Assembly (NCBI GenBank): GCA_963831155.1
Contig: CAWHOY010000005.1
Coordinates: 992,001-1,056,000 of the forward strand
Length of the DNA stretch: 64,000 nt
Source of the DNA: CAVRXQ01 sp963831155
GTDB taxonomy: Bacteria; Actinomycetota; Acidimicrobiia; Acidimicrobiales; Bog-793
Direction: 5' to 3'
In this document: in pieces, positions 1 to 7,033 of the stretch
Numbering within the stretch: the first letter of the stretch is position 1
Layout: every line of letters starts with the position of its first letter
Made by a program: the position numbers and the translations under genes
The notes under the pieces: model-generated
Database searches by the model: none
What the model saw: the letters and a program-made list of their open reading frames with translations, nothing else
Told to the model about the DNA's origin: nothing

Positions 1-1156
1 TCGACTGGTTCGTGAACGCCTGGACGAACAGCGGGAACACCGTCCCGAGCAAAACGACGATCGCGAACGCCACGAACAAAAGGTTGTTCACCAAGAACGC
101 GCCTTCTCGCGAGACAGGGGCGTCGATGCCGCCGGGCGACCGCAGCCGATCGCCACGCCAGCCGATCAGGCCGATTCCCGTGGCGACGATGATTCCGAAG
201 AAGACGATCAGCGCCGGACCGAGTCCGGAGTCTGAAAAGGCATGTACCGACTGCACGACGCCCGACCGGGTGAGGAAGGTGCCGAGGATCGTGAGCGAGA
301 ACGTGGCGATCAATAACGAAAGGTTCCAGATCCGCAAGAGTCCCCGGCGTTCCTGCACCATCGCCGAATGCAGGTACGCCGTCGCGGTGAGCCAAGGAAG
401 CAAAGCGGCGTTCTCGACGGGGTCCCATCCCCAGAACCCGCCCCAGCCGAGGACCTGGTACGACCACCAGGCCCCGAGCACGATGCCGATCGTGAGGAAC
501 GCCCACGAGAACACCGCAAAGCGCCTCGTCTCCGCGAGCCACTCCTCGCCCACCCTGCCGGTGACGAGCGATCCGATGGCGAACGCGAACGGCACCGTGA
601 ATCCGACAAAACCGAGGTAGAGGAAGACCGGATGCACGGCGACGAGCGTGTTGTCCTGTAACAACGCGTTCGGACCCGCCCCGTCGAGAGGGATCGTCCC
701 ATGCGTCGCCGCGAACGGGTCCGCCGGGCCAACCATCAGCGCGAAGAAGAAGACGGCGACAGCGAAAACGACGGCGAGCGCGATCGCAACGACCGGGTCG
801 TCGATCCGTCGCCGCAAACGCCAAGCGACGAGCGTTCCGTAACCGCACAGGATCAGCACCCACAACAGGATCGATCCCTGCAGTGCCGACCACAGGCCGG
901 TCACTGAGAAGAACAACGGCGTCTCTCGCGAGTTGTTCTGGGCGACGAACGCCAGGCTGAAATCGTGGGAGATCAAAGCGTGCTCCATCGCCACGACGCT
1001 GACGACGCAGCCGAGAAACGCGGTCAGCGCGAGCGCCGGTGCGCGTGCCACCAGAGTCGACTTGTGCGCGACGAGACCCCAGACGACGGTGACGACGACG
1101 GAGGTTGACGCGCAGACCCCGACGATCTCGCCAAGATGTCCGAAGAACGCGTTCAT
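1..1156 (-). CDS. ccmF: Cytochrome c maturation protein CcmF (heme lyase core), C-terminus beyond left edge
   Basis: Integral membrane subunit of the System I heme lyase, which attaches heme delivered by holo-CcmE to apocytochrome c outside the membrane. About 385 codons are visible on the minus strand with no in-frame stop. The frame contains the family blocks WSALQGSILLW, LLQDNTLVAVHPVFLYLG and the tryptophan-rich WWD segment GWGGFWGWDPVENA, followed by TFLTRSGVVQSVHAF and several hydrophobic helices. The ATG at 1156 overlaps the ccmE stop (ATGA), so this is the last visible gene of ccmABCDEF. The C-terminal part, and any ccmG/ccmH, would lie to the left of the window. Identification rests on strong motif recognition. 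Confidence 0.95.
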   Translation of the reverse strand, partial: MNAFFGHLGEIVGVCASTSVVVTVVWGLVAHKSTLVARAPALALTAFLGCVVSVVAMEHALISHDFSLAFVAQNNSRETPLFFSVTGLWSALQGSILLWVLILCGYGTLVAWRLRRRIDDPVVAIALAVVFAVAVFFFALMVGPADPFAATHGTIPLDGAGPNALLQDNTLVAVHPVFLYLGFVGFTVPFAFAIGSLVTGRVGEEWLAETRRFAVFSWAFLTIGIVLGAWWSYQVLGWGGFWGWDPVENAALLPWLTATAYLHSAMVQERRGLLRIWNLSLLIATFSLTILGTFLTRSGVVQSVHAFSDSGLGPALIVFFGIIVATGIGLIGWRGDRLRSPGGIDAPVSREGAFLVNNLLFVAFAIVVLLGTVFPLFVQAFTNQS

Positions 1157-1614
1157 CTGACCGAGCCGTTCGGCGCTCGCACCCGGTTCGGATGCGCAGC
1201 GATGTACTGGTTCGAGTGCTTGACGAGGATTTGGTTCGAAGAAAACAGGTTCGACGACGCGACGAAGTGACCGACCAGAACGACGGGGATGTCCGCCTGG
1301 AACAGCTGTGGAGGCGTACCACTGTTCTCGACAGGGACCGTCACCTTGCCGGACGAGATCACGAAGCGGAGTTCGTTGTCGCCGAGGTGGCGGATCGTGT
1401 GTGGGACGACGACCCCTTCGATCTGGAACGTCGCGTTCCCGAGCGCCGAGCGATCAGCGACGGCTTCGCTCGCCGTCTTGAAGTAGACGACGGCGGACGT
1501 GAGGGTCTTGTAGAGCAGAAAGCCGATTGCCGCCAGGATCACGACGCCGACGACGGCGAGGCGGCGCTTCGTCTGGCGTTCGCGCATTGTGACCGAAGCA
1601 GGAGGAGTGCTCAT
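1153..1614 (-). CDS. ccmE: Heme chaperone CcmE
   Basis: Membrane-anchored heme chaperone that binds heme covalently and passes it to CcmF. The chosen ATG (1614) gives 153 residues, the usual family length. A longer open frame runs back to 1746, but it overlaps ccmD in another frame and adds only Arg-rich sequence. Visible are an N-terminal anchor helix (RLAVVGVVILAAIGFLLY), an OB-fold core, and the heme-binding HxxxY as KHSNQY near the C-terminus. It therefore has the classical His-type site rather than the Cys variant. The stop overlaps the ccmF start and ccmD ends 37 bases upstream. Confidence 0.93.
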   Translation of the reverse strand: MSTPPASVTMRERQTKRRLAVVGVVILAAIGFLLYKTLTSAVVYFKTASEAVADRSALGNATFQIEGVVVPHTIRHLGDNELRFVISSGKVTVPVENSGTPPQLFQADIPVVLVGHFVASSNLFSSNQILVKHSNQYIAAHPNRVRAPNGSVR

Positions 1615-1651
1615 CCCGGTGCGCCGTCCATCTCGTCGAGCGGCTCGCAAC

Positions 1652-1828
1652 TCACGTTCCGTCGGCGCCTGCGCCTTTCCCTCCGTTGCTCTGGCCGCTC
1701 GCCTGGCCGTCGACTTCGACCACCTTGAGGCGGTGTCGCGCGGCACGCACCCTAATGAGGAGGGTCACGCCGTAGAGCGAGAGGGTGCTCAGCGCAACGA
1801 CATAGCCGGCGATGATGTACGGGCTCAT
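1652..1828 (-). CDS. ccmD: CcmD-like small membrane protein (58 aa)
   Basis: A 58-codon reading frame between ccmC and ccmE, too short for most gene finders. It has one hydrophobic segment (residues about 4-25, starting SPYIIAGYVVALSTLSLYG), then a basic stretch RVRAARHRL and a Gly/Ser-rich tail. This is the layout of CcmD, the small protein that helps release holo-CcmE from CcmC. Its ATG overlaps the ccmC stop (ATGA at 1825-1828), matching the coupling seen at the other operon junctions. The call rests on position, size and topology, since CcmD is poorly conserved in sequence. Confidence 0.8.
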   Translation of the reverse strand: MSPYIIAGYVVALSTLSLYGVTLLIRVRAARHRLKVVEVDGQASGQSNGGKGAGADGT

Positions 1829-2634
1829 GTCGCGGCCTCCTCGCGCCGCTCGGCGAGGGCGATGGCGAGTGACTCGTCGCTCTCACGCGCCGCCAGCACC
1901 GACAGCCGGTAGCGCTGCACGACGAGCCAGATGAATGCCAGCGCGAAAACGACGAAGGACAGCAGAAGCGTCCAAGCCATCGAGCCGTGCACGTAGGTCT
2001 TGCCGGTGACGGGGTCGTCGACCGTCGGCAACTGGTGGAGGCTCTTCCACCACAGCACCGAGAAGTAGACGACGGGCACGTCGATGAACGCGATCACAGC
2101 GGCGATCGCGGAGCGCTTTGCCTTCGTCTCGAACTCTCCCGGGATGCGGCGCACCGCCAGGTATCCGAGGTACAGCACGAACAAAAGCGCGGTCGTCGTG
2201 AGCAGCGGGTCCCAGGTCCACCACGTCCCCCAGGTCGGCCGCCCCCATAGCGATCCGGTGACGAGAGTCAGGCCGGTAAAGACGACGCCGACCTCGGAGG
2301 CGGCGCCGGCGAGGTGGTCAAAGCCCGGAGCGCGGGTGCGCGGCCACAGGTAGAGCAGGCTCGACAAGAACGCGAGGCCATAGGCGAGGTACATCACCCA
2401 GGCAAGCGCGGGGTGGATGTAGAGCAACCGCACGAGGTTGCCGAGCGTCCGATCGGGTGGTGTCACCCACAACCCCAGCCAGACGTCAACGGCGATCCCG
2501 ACCACCGCCAGGACTCCGCAGGCGTCGACGACCACGTCTCGGCGGCTGCGACGCGCTCGGGTTGTCGGCTTCGCCACGTCGGGCCGCACGACTGGCGGCG
2601 GCGCCTTGCGGATCGGAGTCGAGACGGCGCTCAT
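1825..2634 (-). CDS. ccmC: Heme handling protein CcmC
   Basis: Six-helix membrane protein of the heme-handling family that loads heme onto CcmE. The 269-residue product has an Arg-rich N-terminal tail of about 30 residues, then hydrophobic helices and the hallmark tryptophan-rich periplasmic motif TWGTWWTWDPLLT near residue 135. A conserved His lies in the segment LLYIHPALAWVMY. Both ends overlap neighbours as ATGA (ccmB stop/ccmC start at 2631-2634; ccmC stop/ccmD start at 1825-1828), so translation of the operon is coupled. The C-terminal cytoplasmic tail is long and charged. Confidence 0.94.
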   Translation of the reverse strand: MSAVSTPIRKAPPPVVRPDVAKPTTRARRSRRDVVVDACGVLAVVGIAVDVWLGLWVTPPDRTLGNLVRLLYIHPALAWVMYLAYGLAFLSSLLYLWPRTRAPGFDHLAGAASEVGVVFTGLTLVTGSLWGRPTWGTWWTWDPLLTTTALLFVLYLGYLAVRRIPGEFETKAKRSAIAAVIAFIDVPVVYFSVLWWKSLHQLPTVDDPVTGKTYVHGSMAWTLLLSFVVFALAFIWLVVQRYRLSVLAARESDESLAIALAERREEAAT

Positions 2635-3299
2635 GCGCCCTCGAGCAGCGGCCCGAACGCGACCGCGCCGACTAGCGCGTAGACGACCGCGAACACCCCG
2701 AGCAGTTCGAGCCAGCCGTAGCCGCCCGAGGGGGTGCCGGCGAGCGCGGCTTTCGATGCCTTCACGGCAGCGAGCAGCACCGGTGCGACGACCGGGAGGA
2801 ACAGCACGGGGAGGATCGTCTCACGCACCCGCGCCCCCGCCGCCACGACGCCGTAGACGGTGCCGACCGCAACGAGCCCGACCGTCGCCGCCGCGCAGAC
2901 AGCGATCAGCTCGAGCGCACCCCGCAGGCGCACATCGAAAAGAAGCGCGCCGCTAACCGCGAGCACGATCTCGAGCGCGACGAGTTGCACGGCGATGGCG
3001 AGCGCTTTTCCACAGAAGACGCCTGCCGGATCGAGACCGGAAAGTCGTAATCCGTCACGCGCATCGTCGGCTGACTCGATCGCGAACGAACGCTGCACGG
3101 CGAGGATCGTCGCGAGCAGCACAGCGACCCAGAACAACCCAGCCGCGACGTTGGCGAGGACCTGGCGGCTCGGCCCGAGCGCCAAGCCGAAAAGGACGAG
3201 CAGCACGAGCCCGAACGGCAGCACCTCGGCGATCGCGACGCGCGAGCGGAGCTCGATGCGAATGTCCTTGCCGGCGACGAGGGCGGCGTCACGCCACAT
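2631..3299 (-). CDS. ccmB: Heme exporter subunit CcmB
   Basis: Membrane subunit of the CcmAB ABC complex, which uses ATP to release holo-CcmE from CcmC. The ATG at 3299 (MWRDAALVAGKDIRIELRSR) gives 222 residues, close to the usual 220, and overlaps the ccmA end by 11 bases. A longer frame to 3431 would add only an Arg/Ser-rich shadow of ccmA. About six hydrophobic helices are visible, and the N-terminal amphipathic KDIRIELRSR segment is typical of the family. The 3' end overlaps the ccmC start. Confidence 0.92.
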   Translation of the reverse strand: MWRDAALVAGKDIRIELRSRVAIAEVLPFGLVLLVLFGLALGPSRQVLANVAAGLFWVAVLLATILAVQRSFAIESADDARDGLRLSGLDPAGVFCGKALAIAVQLVALEIVLAVSGALLFDVRLRGALELIAVCAAATVGLVAVGTVYGVVAAGARVRETILPVLFLPVVAPVLLAAVKASKAALAGTPSGGYGWLELLGVFAVVYALVGAVAFGPLLEGA

Positions 3300-3990
3300 C
3301 GAGACTGACCTCCGACTCCCCCGCCGAAGCTGCCTTCGACGACTTTCCTTGCGCGACGACGCACGCGCCGCCGCGCATCTCGACGACGCGGCGCGCGACC
3401 GAACGCGCCCGCTCGAGCTCATGTGACGCAAAAAGGACGGTCGTGTCGCTCGCTGCAGCGTCGTTGATCAGCGCGTCGAGGATCGCACGCCCTTGCTCGT
3501 CGAGCCCGGCATGCGGCTCGTCGAGCAGCCAGAGCCGCGCCTCGCGCACAAGCACCGACGCGATGGCGACGCGTCTACGTTGTCCTGCCGAGAGGCGTGC
3601 CACCGTCGTCTTGCGAAGCCTGTCGGACAGCTCGAGTCGTTCGAGCGCGCGCGGAACGCCTGCCGTCGACACCCGGGCGGCGCGAGCAGCAAAGCGCACG
3701 TTCTCCTCGGCGCTCAAATCGTCATAGAGGAAGGTCTTGTGGCCGAGGTGGGCGACCTCGCGACGTACAGAGATCCGGTCGCGTCGGAGGTCGTGACCGA
3801 GGACGAGCGCATCGCCGGACACGATCGGTACGAGACCGGCACAAGCCCGCAAAAGGCTCGTCTTGCCCGCGCCGTTCGGGCCGCGGAGGTGGACAACTTC
3901 GCCTTCTCCGACGTCAAGGCTCAGGCCGGCGAGGAGCGGAAAGCGACTCGCGACGGAAACGACTTCGGAGAACGAAACGGCGGAGGCCAT
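3289..3990 (-). CDS. ccmA: Heme exporter ATP-binding protein CcmA
   Basis: ABC ATPase of the Ccm system and first gene of the operon. The 233-residue protein shows Walker A GPNGAGKTS (about residue 38), signature LSAGQRRR and Walker B LWLLDEPHAGLD followed by the switch His in FASHELE. CcmA proteins often carry a signature altered at the third position, as here (SAG rather than SGG). The Ala/Ser-rich C-terminal tail overlaps the ccmB start. No clear promoter is visible in the 49 bases separating it from gmd, so it may be co-transcribed with gmd. Confidence 0.93.
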   Translation of the reverse strand: MASAVSFSEVVSVASRFPLLAGLSLDVGEGEVVHLRGPNGAGKTSLLRACAGLVPIVSGDALVLGHDLRRDRISVRREVAHLGHKTFLYDDLSAEENVRFAARAARVSTAGVPRALERLELSDRLRKTTVARLSAGQRRRVAIASVLVREARLWLLDEPHAGLDEQGRAILDALINDAAASDTTVLFASHELERARSVARRVVEMRGGACVVAQGKSSKAASAGESEVSLDVA

Positions 3991-4017
3991 GGAGACCGCA
4001 CAATGGTAAGGGTGAGA

Positions 4018-4031
4018 GGCCCGATTGGGCC
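4018..4031 (-). terminator. Small GC hairpin between gmd and ccmA
   Basis: GGCCC-GATT-GGGCC forms a perfect five-base-pair hairpin just past the gmd stop on the minus strand. There is no T-run, so it is at best a weak or Rho-assisted terminator. Confidence 0.25.
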
Positions 4032-4039
4032 AAGCGGCG

Positions 4040-5002
4040 CTAGCGGCGGAGGCTCGCGAGGTCGGCGTCGACCATCATCGCGACGAGCCCGGCGAAGTCG
4101 ACTTCCGGCTTCCAGCCGAGAATGCTGCGGGCCTTCTGGGCGTCACCGACGAGCGCGTCGACCTCTGCTGGTCGGAAGAACTTCTCGTCGACGACGACGT
4201 GTTCCTCCCAGTTCAGCCCGACGTGGGCAAAGGCCAAGTCGCACAGCTCGCGCACCGAGTGGGTCTCCCCCGTCGCGACGACGTAGTCGTCGGGGGAGTC
4301 CTGTTGGAGCATCTGCCACATCGCCCGCACGTAGTCGCCGGCGAAACCCCAGTCCCGCACGGCGTCAAGGTTCCCAAGACGGATCTCGCGTTCGTGGCCG
4401 ATCGCGATGTGCGCCGCGGCGTTCGTGACCTTGCGGGTCACGAACTCGAGGCCCCGGCGCGGGCTTTCGTGGTTGAAGAGGATCCCCGACGAGGCGTGCA
4501 GTCCGTAGCTCTCGCGATAGTTGACGGTGATCCAGTGGCCGTAGACCTTCGCCACGCCGTAAGGGCTGCGGGGGTGGAACGGGGTGAATTCGGTCTGGGG
4601 AACCTCGTGCACCTTGCCGAACATTTCCGAGGAGGACGCCTGGTAGAAACGGATCCCGGGATTCACGAAGCGGATCGCGTCGAGCACCCGCGTCACGCCG
4701 AGCGCGGTCGCTTCGCCGGTGAACACCGGCTGGCTGAACGAGGTCTGGACAAACGACTGCGCGGCGAGGTTGTAGACCTCGTCCGGCGCCCACTCCTTCA
4801 GCACGTTGATGATCGACATCTCGTCGAGCATCTCGCCGGGAACGAGGGTGATCTTGTCCTGGATGTGCGCGACGCGTTCGAAGTTCAAGGTGCTCGATCG
4901 GCGCACCATGCCGATGACTTCGTAGCCCTTTTCGAGGAGGAACTCGGCGAGGTACGAACCGTCTTGTCCGGTCACGCCGGTAATCAGGGCACGTCGAGGC
5001 AT
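4040..5002 (-). CDS. gmd: GDP-mannose 4,6-dehydratase
   Basis: Short-chain dehydrogenase-fold enzyme that converts GDP-mannose to GDP-4-keto-6-deoxymannose, the entry to fucose, rhamnose-type and related sugars of polysaccharides and glycoproteins. The 320-residue product opens with the NADP-binding GVTGQDGSYLAEFLL. It carries the diagnostic MVRRSST segment, the active-site SSSEMFG and the catalytic YxxxK as YGVAK. The tail WKPEVDFAGLVAMM is also typical. It is a little shorter than many family members (340-370). No other sugar-nucleotide gene is adjacent, so the downstream pathway is not visible here. Confidence 0.92.
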   Translation of the reverse strand: MPRRALITGVTGQDGSYLAEFLLEKGYEVIGMVRRSSTLNFERVAHIQDKITLVPGEMLDEMSIINVLKEWAPDEVYNLAAQSFVQTSFSQPVFTGEATALGVTRVLDAIRFVNPGIRFYQASSSEMFGKVHEVPQTEFTPFHPRSPYGVAKVYGHWITVNYRESYGLHASSGILFNHESPRRGLEFVTRKVTNAAAHIAIGHEREIRLGNLDAVRDWGFAGDYVRAMWQMLQQDSPDDYVVATGETHSVRELCDLAFAHVGLNWEEHVVVDEKFFRPAEVDALVGDAQKARSILGWKPEVDFAGLVAMMVDADLASLRR

Positions 5003-5092
5003 TGTCTTGTTCTAGGCCAGGTCACGGGTAGTCGCAAACACACCCGCGAGCGCGCGTACTCGATGGCGTTCGACAGGTTTTCGGCTCACGGT

Positions 5093-5124
5093 CCGCCGAC
5101 GGGCCGAACCGGCCCCGTCGGCGG
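5093..5124 (-). terminator. Strong GC hairpin downstream of the cold-shock gene
   Basis: CCGCCGACGGG and CCCGTCGGCGG pair over 11 bases around a short loop, beginning eight bases beyond the csp stop on the minus strand. A U-run is lacking, as in many actinobacterial terminators. It separates csp from gmd transcription. Confidence 0.6.
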
Positions 5125-5131
5125 CCGAATA

Positions 5132-5332
5132 TCAGACTGGGCGGACGTTTGCCGCCTGCAAGCCCTTCTGGCCCTCTTGGACCTCGAACTCGACCTGCTG
5201 GCCCTCTTCGAGTGTCCGGTAGCCGTTCATCTGGATGGCCGAGTGATGGACGAACACGTCGGCCCCCCCTTCTTGGCTGATGAAGCCGTAGCCCTTCTCA
5301 GCGTTGAACCACTTCACAGTTCCGGTCGCCAC
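5132..5332 (-). CDS. Cold-shock domain protein (CspA family)
   Basis: A 66-residue single cold-shock domain that binds single-stranded RNA/DNA and acts as an RNA chaperone. Both RNP motifs are present: RNP1 KGYGFISQ and RNP2 VFVHHSAIQ, plus the opening TGTVKWFNAEKGYGF. The 275 bases upstream to cysS hold no gene and probably contain its promoter and a long 5' leader, as is common for cold-shock mRNAs. No specific riboswitch-like fold was identified there. A strong hairpin follows the stop. Confidence 0.95.
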   Translation of the reverse strand: MATGTVKWFNAEKGYGFISQEGGADVFVHHSAIQMNGYRTLEEGQQVEFEVQEGQKGLQAANVRPV

Positions 5333-5607
5333 GTTGGCGATCCCCCTTCTCGTCTTTCAATGTCTGTAGAGAGGGACCGCCGATGGCAAGGTCCTAGACG
5401 CGCTCATTCCCGTGGTTTTGGTTCGGGGGGAGGCGTCGGCGGACGGCCACTGATGGTCAGCGTTCTCTCAGGAATGGAGGCTACCAGCGATTTCGGCACA
5501 CGCAACCAAAAACTTCCGACGGGCCGCACGGTTGGCCGTTTCGAAGCGATTCGCGCCGTCCGCGGGGAGTCGAATCGGCTGGCGACGCGACGCTTGACCC
5601 CACTCGC

Positions 5608-6963
5608 TCAGCGGTGGACGCGGGTGCCGCCAGGCGTGTCCTCGACGACGAATCCAAGCAGCTCAATCTCGGAACGCAGCCGATCGGCGGCGGCGAAGTC
5701 CCGCTCGGCCCGGGCGGCGTCGCGGTCGCGCACGAGGGCGACGATCTCCTCGGGGAGCTCGCCCCCAGACGACGATTGGATCCCGAGGATGGCGAGCAGC
5801 TCCAAGGTCGCACGAGCGAGCGCGCCGCCGGCACGAGCGTCGCCCGCGTCGGCGAGCGCGTTCGCCTGACGGAGCGCGCCGAAGAGCGCGGCGAGCGCCG
5901 TCGGGGTGTCGAGGTCGTCCTCCATCGCCGATCGGAAGGCGCTGCGCAAGGCCGCGACCGATTCGAGGCCGGGGTCGGCGGGAGCGTCGGCGAATCGGCG
6001 AGCGAGCGCGTCGATCCGGCCGAGTGCCTGGGTCGCGTCGTCGAATTGCCGCTGCGCGACCTCGATCGGCTGGCGGTAGTGGGATTGGAGCACGAGGAGG
6101 CGATAGGCGCGCGGGTCCGAGGTGGCGAGGACCTCGGCGAGCGTCGTCGCGTTGCCAAGGGACTTCGACATCTTCTCCCCGTCGACTCGCACGAGACCGT
6201 TGTGCATCCAGTGCTGGGCGAAGACCTTGTCGTCGGCGACGGCCTGGGCGCGCTCGTTTTCGTGGTGGGGGAAGATCAGGTCCTCTCCTCCGCCGTGGAG
6301 GTCGAAGCCTTCGCCCAGCAACGCGAGCGACATGACGACGCACTCGGTGTGCCAACCGGGTCGGCCGTCCCCGAACTTCGCCGGCCACGTAGGCTCGTTC
6401 GGCTTCGCCTTTTTCCAGAGCGCGAAGTCGATCGGTGACCGTTTGTGCTCGTCGACTTGGATTCGCGCGCCCGCCCGCAGCTCGGCGAGGTTTTGGTGCT
6501 TCAAGAGGCCGTAGTCGGGTACGGACGCCGAGTCGAGATAGACGCCGTCCTCCGTCTCGTACGCGCTCCCCGTCGCGAGCAGCGCGCCGACGAAGTCGAC
6601 CATCTGGTCGATGTATTCAGTGGCGTGGGGAACGAAACTCGGGCGCAGCACCGACATTCGATCCATCACGTCCCACCATTCGGCTTCGGCTTGGGTCGCG
6701 ACCTCCTGCCACGAAAGCTGTTCTTTCCGGGCGCGCTCGATGATCTTGTCGTCGACGTCGGTGACGTTCGAGACATACGTCACACGCAAACCTTCTGATT
6801 CGAGGTAGCGACGCAACACGTCGTAGACGAGCGCGAAGCGTCCGTGACCGATGTGCGGAGATCCGTACACCGTCGGCCCGCAGACGTAAAGACCGATCGC
6901 ACCCGGCTCGCGTAGCAACAGAGCGCGGACGCGACCAGTCGCCGTGTCGCGCAGGTGCAGCAT
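5608..6963 (-). CDS. cysS: Cysteinyl-tRNA synthetase (or CysS-like ligase)
   Basis: Class I synthetase charging tRNA-Cys. The 451-residue length is normal for CysS. Visible are the zinc-binding Cys28 in YVCGPTVY, HIGH as HIGHG (37-40), the second zinc Cys in GWHTEC (about 211), HGGGEDLIFPHHENE, and KMSKSLGN (about 266). The MshC paralogue of mycothiol synthesis shares HIGH and KMSKS but is usually near 410 residues and has a different C-terminus. The terminal FAAADRLRSEIELLGFVVEDTPGGTRV block here is the CysS type. The gene is transcribed away from valS across a 70-base divergent promoter region. Confidence 0.95.
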   Translation of the reverse strand: MLHLRDTATGRVRALLLREPGAIGLYVCGPTVYGSPHIGHGRFALVYDVLRRYLESEGLRVTYVSNVTDVDDKIIERARKEQLSWQEVATQAEAEWWDVMDRMSVLRPSFVPHATEYIDQMVDFVGALLATGSAYETEDGVYLDSASVPDYGLLKHQNLAELRAGARIQVDEHKRSPIDFALWKKAKPNEPTWPAKFGDGRPGWHTECVVMSLALLGEGFDLHGGGEDLIFPHHENERAQAVADDKVFAQHWMHNGLVRVDGEKMSKSLGNATTLAEVLATSDPRAYRLLVLQSHYRQPIEVAQRQFDDATQALGRIDALARRFADAPADPGLESVAALRSAFRSAMEDDLDTPTALAALFGALRQANALADAGDARAGGALARATLELLAILGIQSSSGGELPEEIVALVRDRDAARAERDFAAADRLRSEIELLGFVVEDTPGGTRVHR

Positions 6964-7033
6964 CCCGCTACCGTACTAGTCCAATGCAACTCCAAGACCA
7001 GCTCACAGACCGGAAAACGAATCGCGCGCCGAA

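Noticed and set aside
12..1160. Long plus-strand open frames over the ccm genes.
   Set aside because: They are Arg/Ser/Pro-rich shadows of the minus-strand ccmF frame, whose motifs are unmistakable.
4025..5869. A 614-codon plus-strand open frame.
   Set aside because: It is antisense to gmd, csp and the end of cysS and has no recognisable domain.
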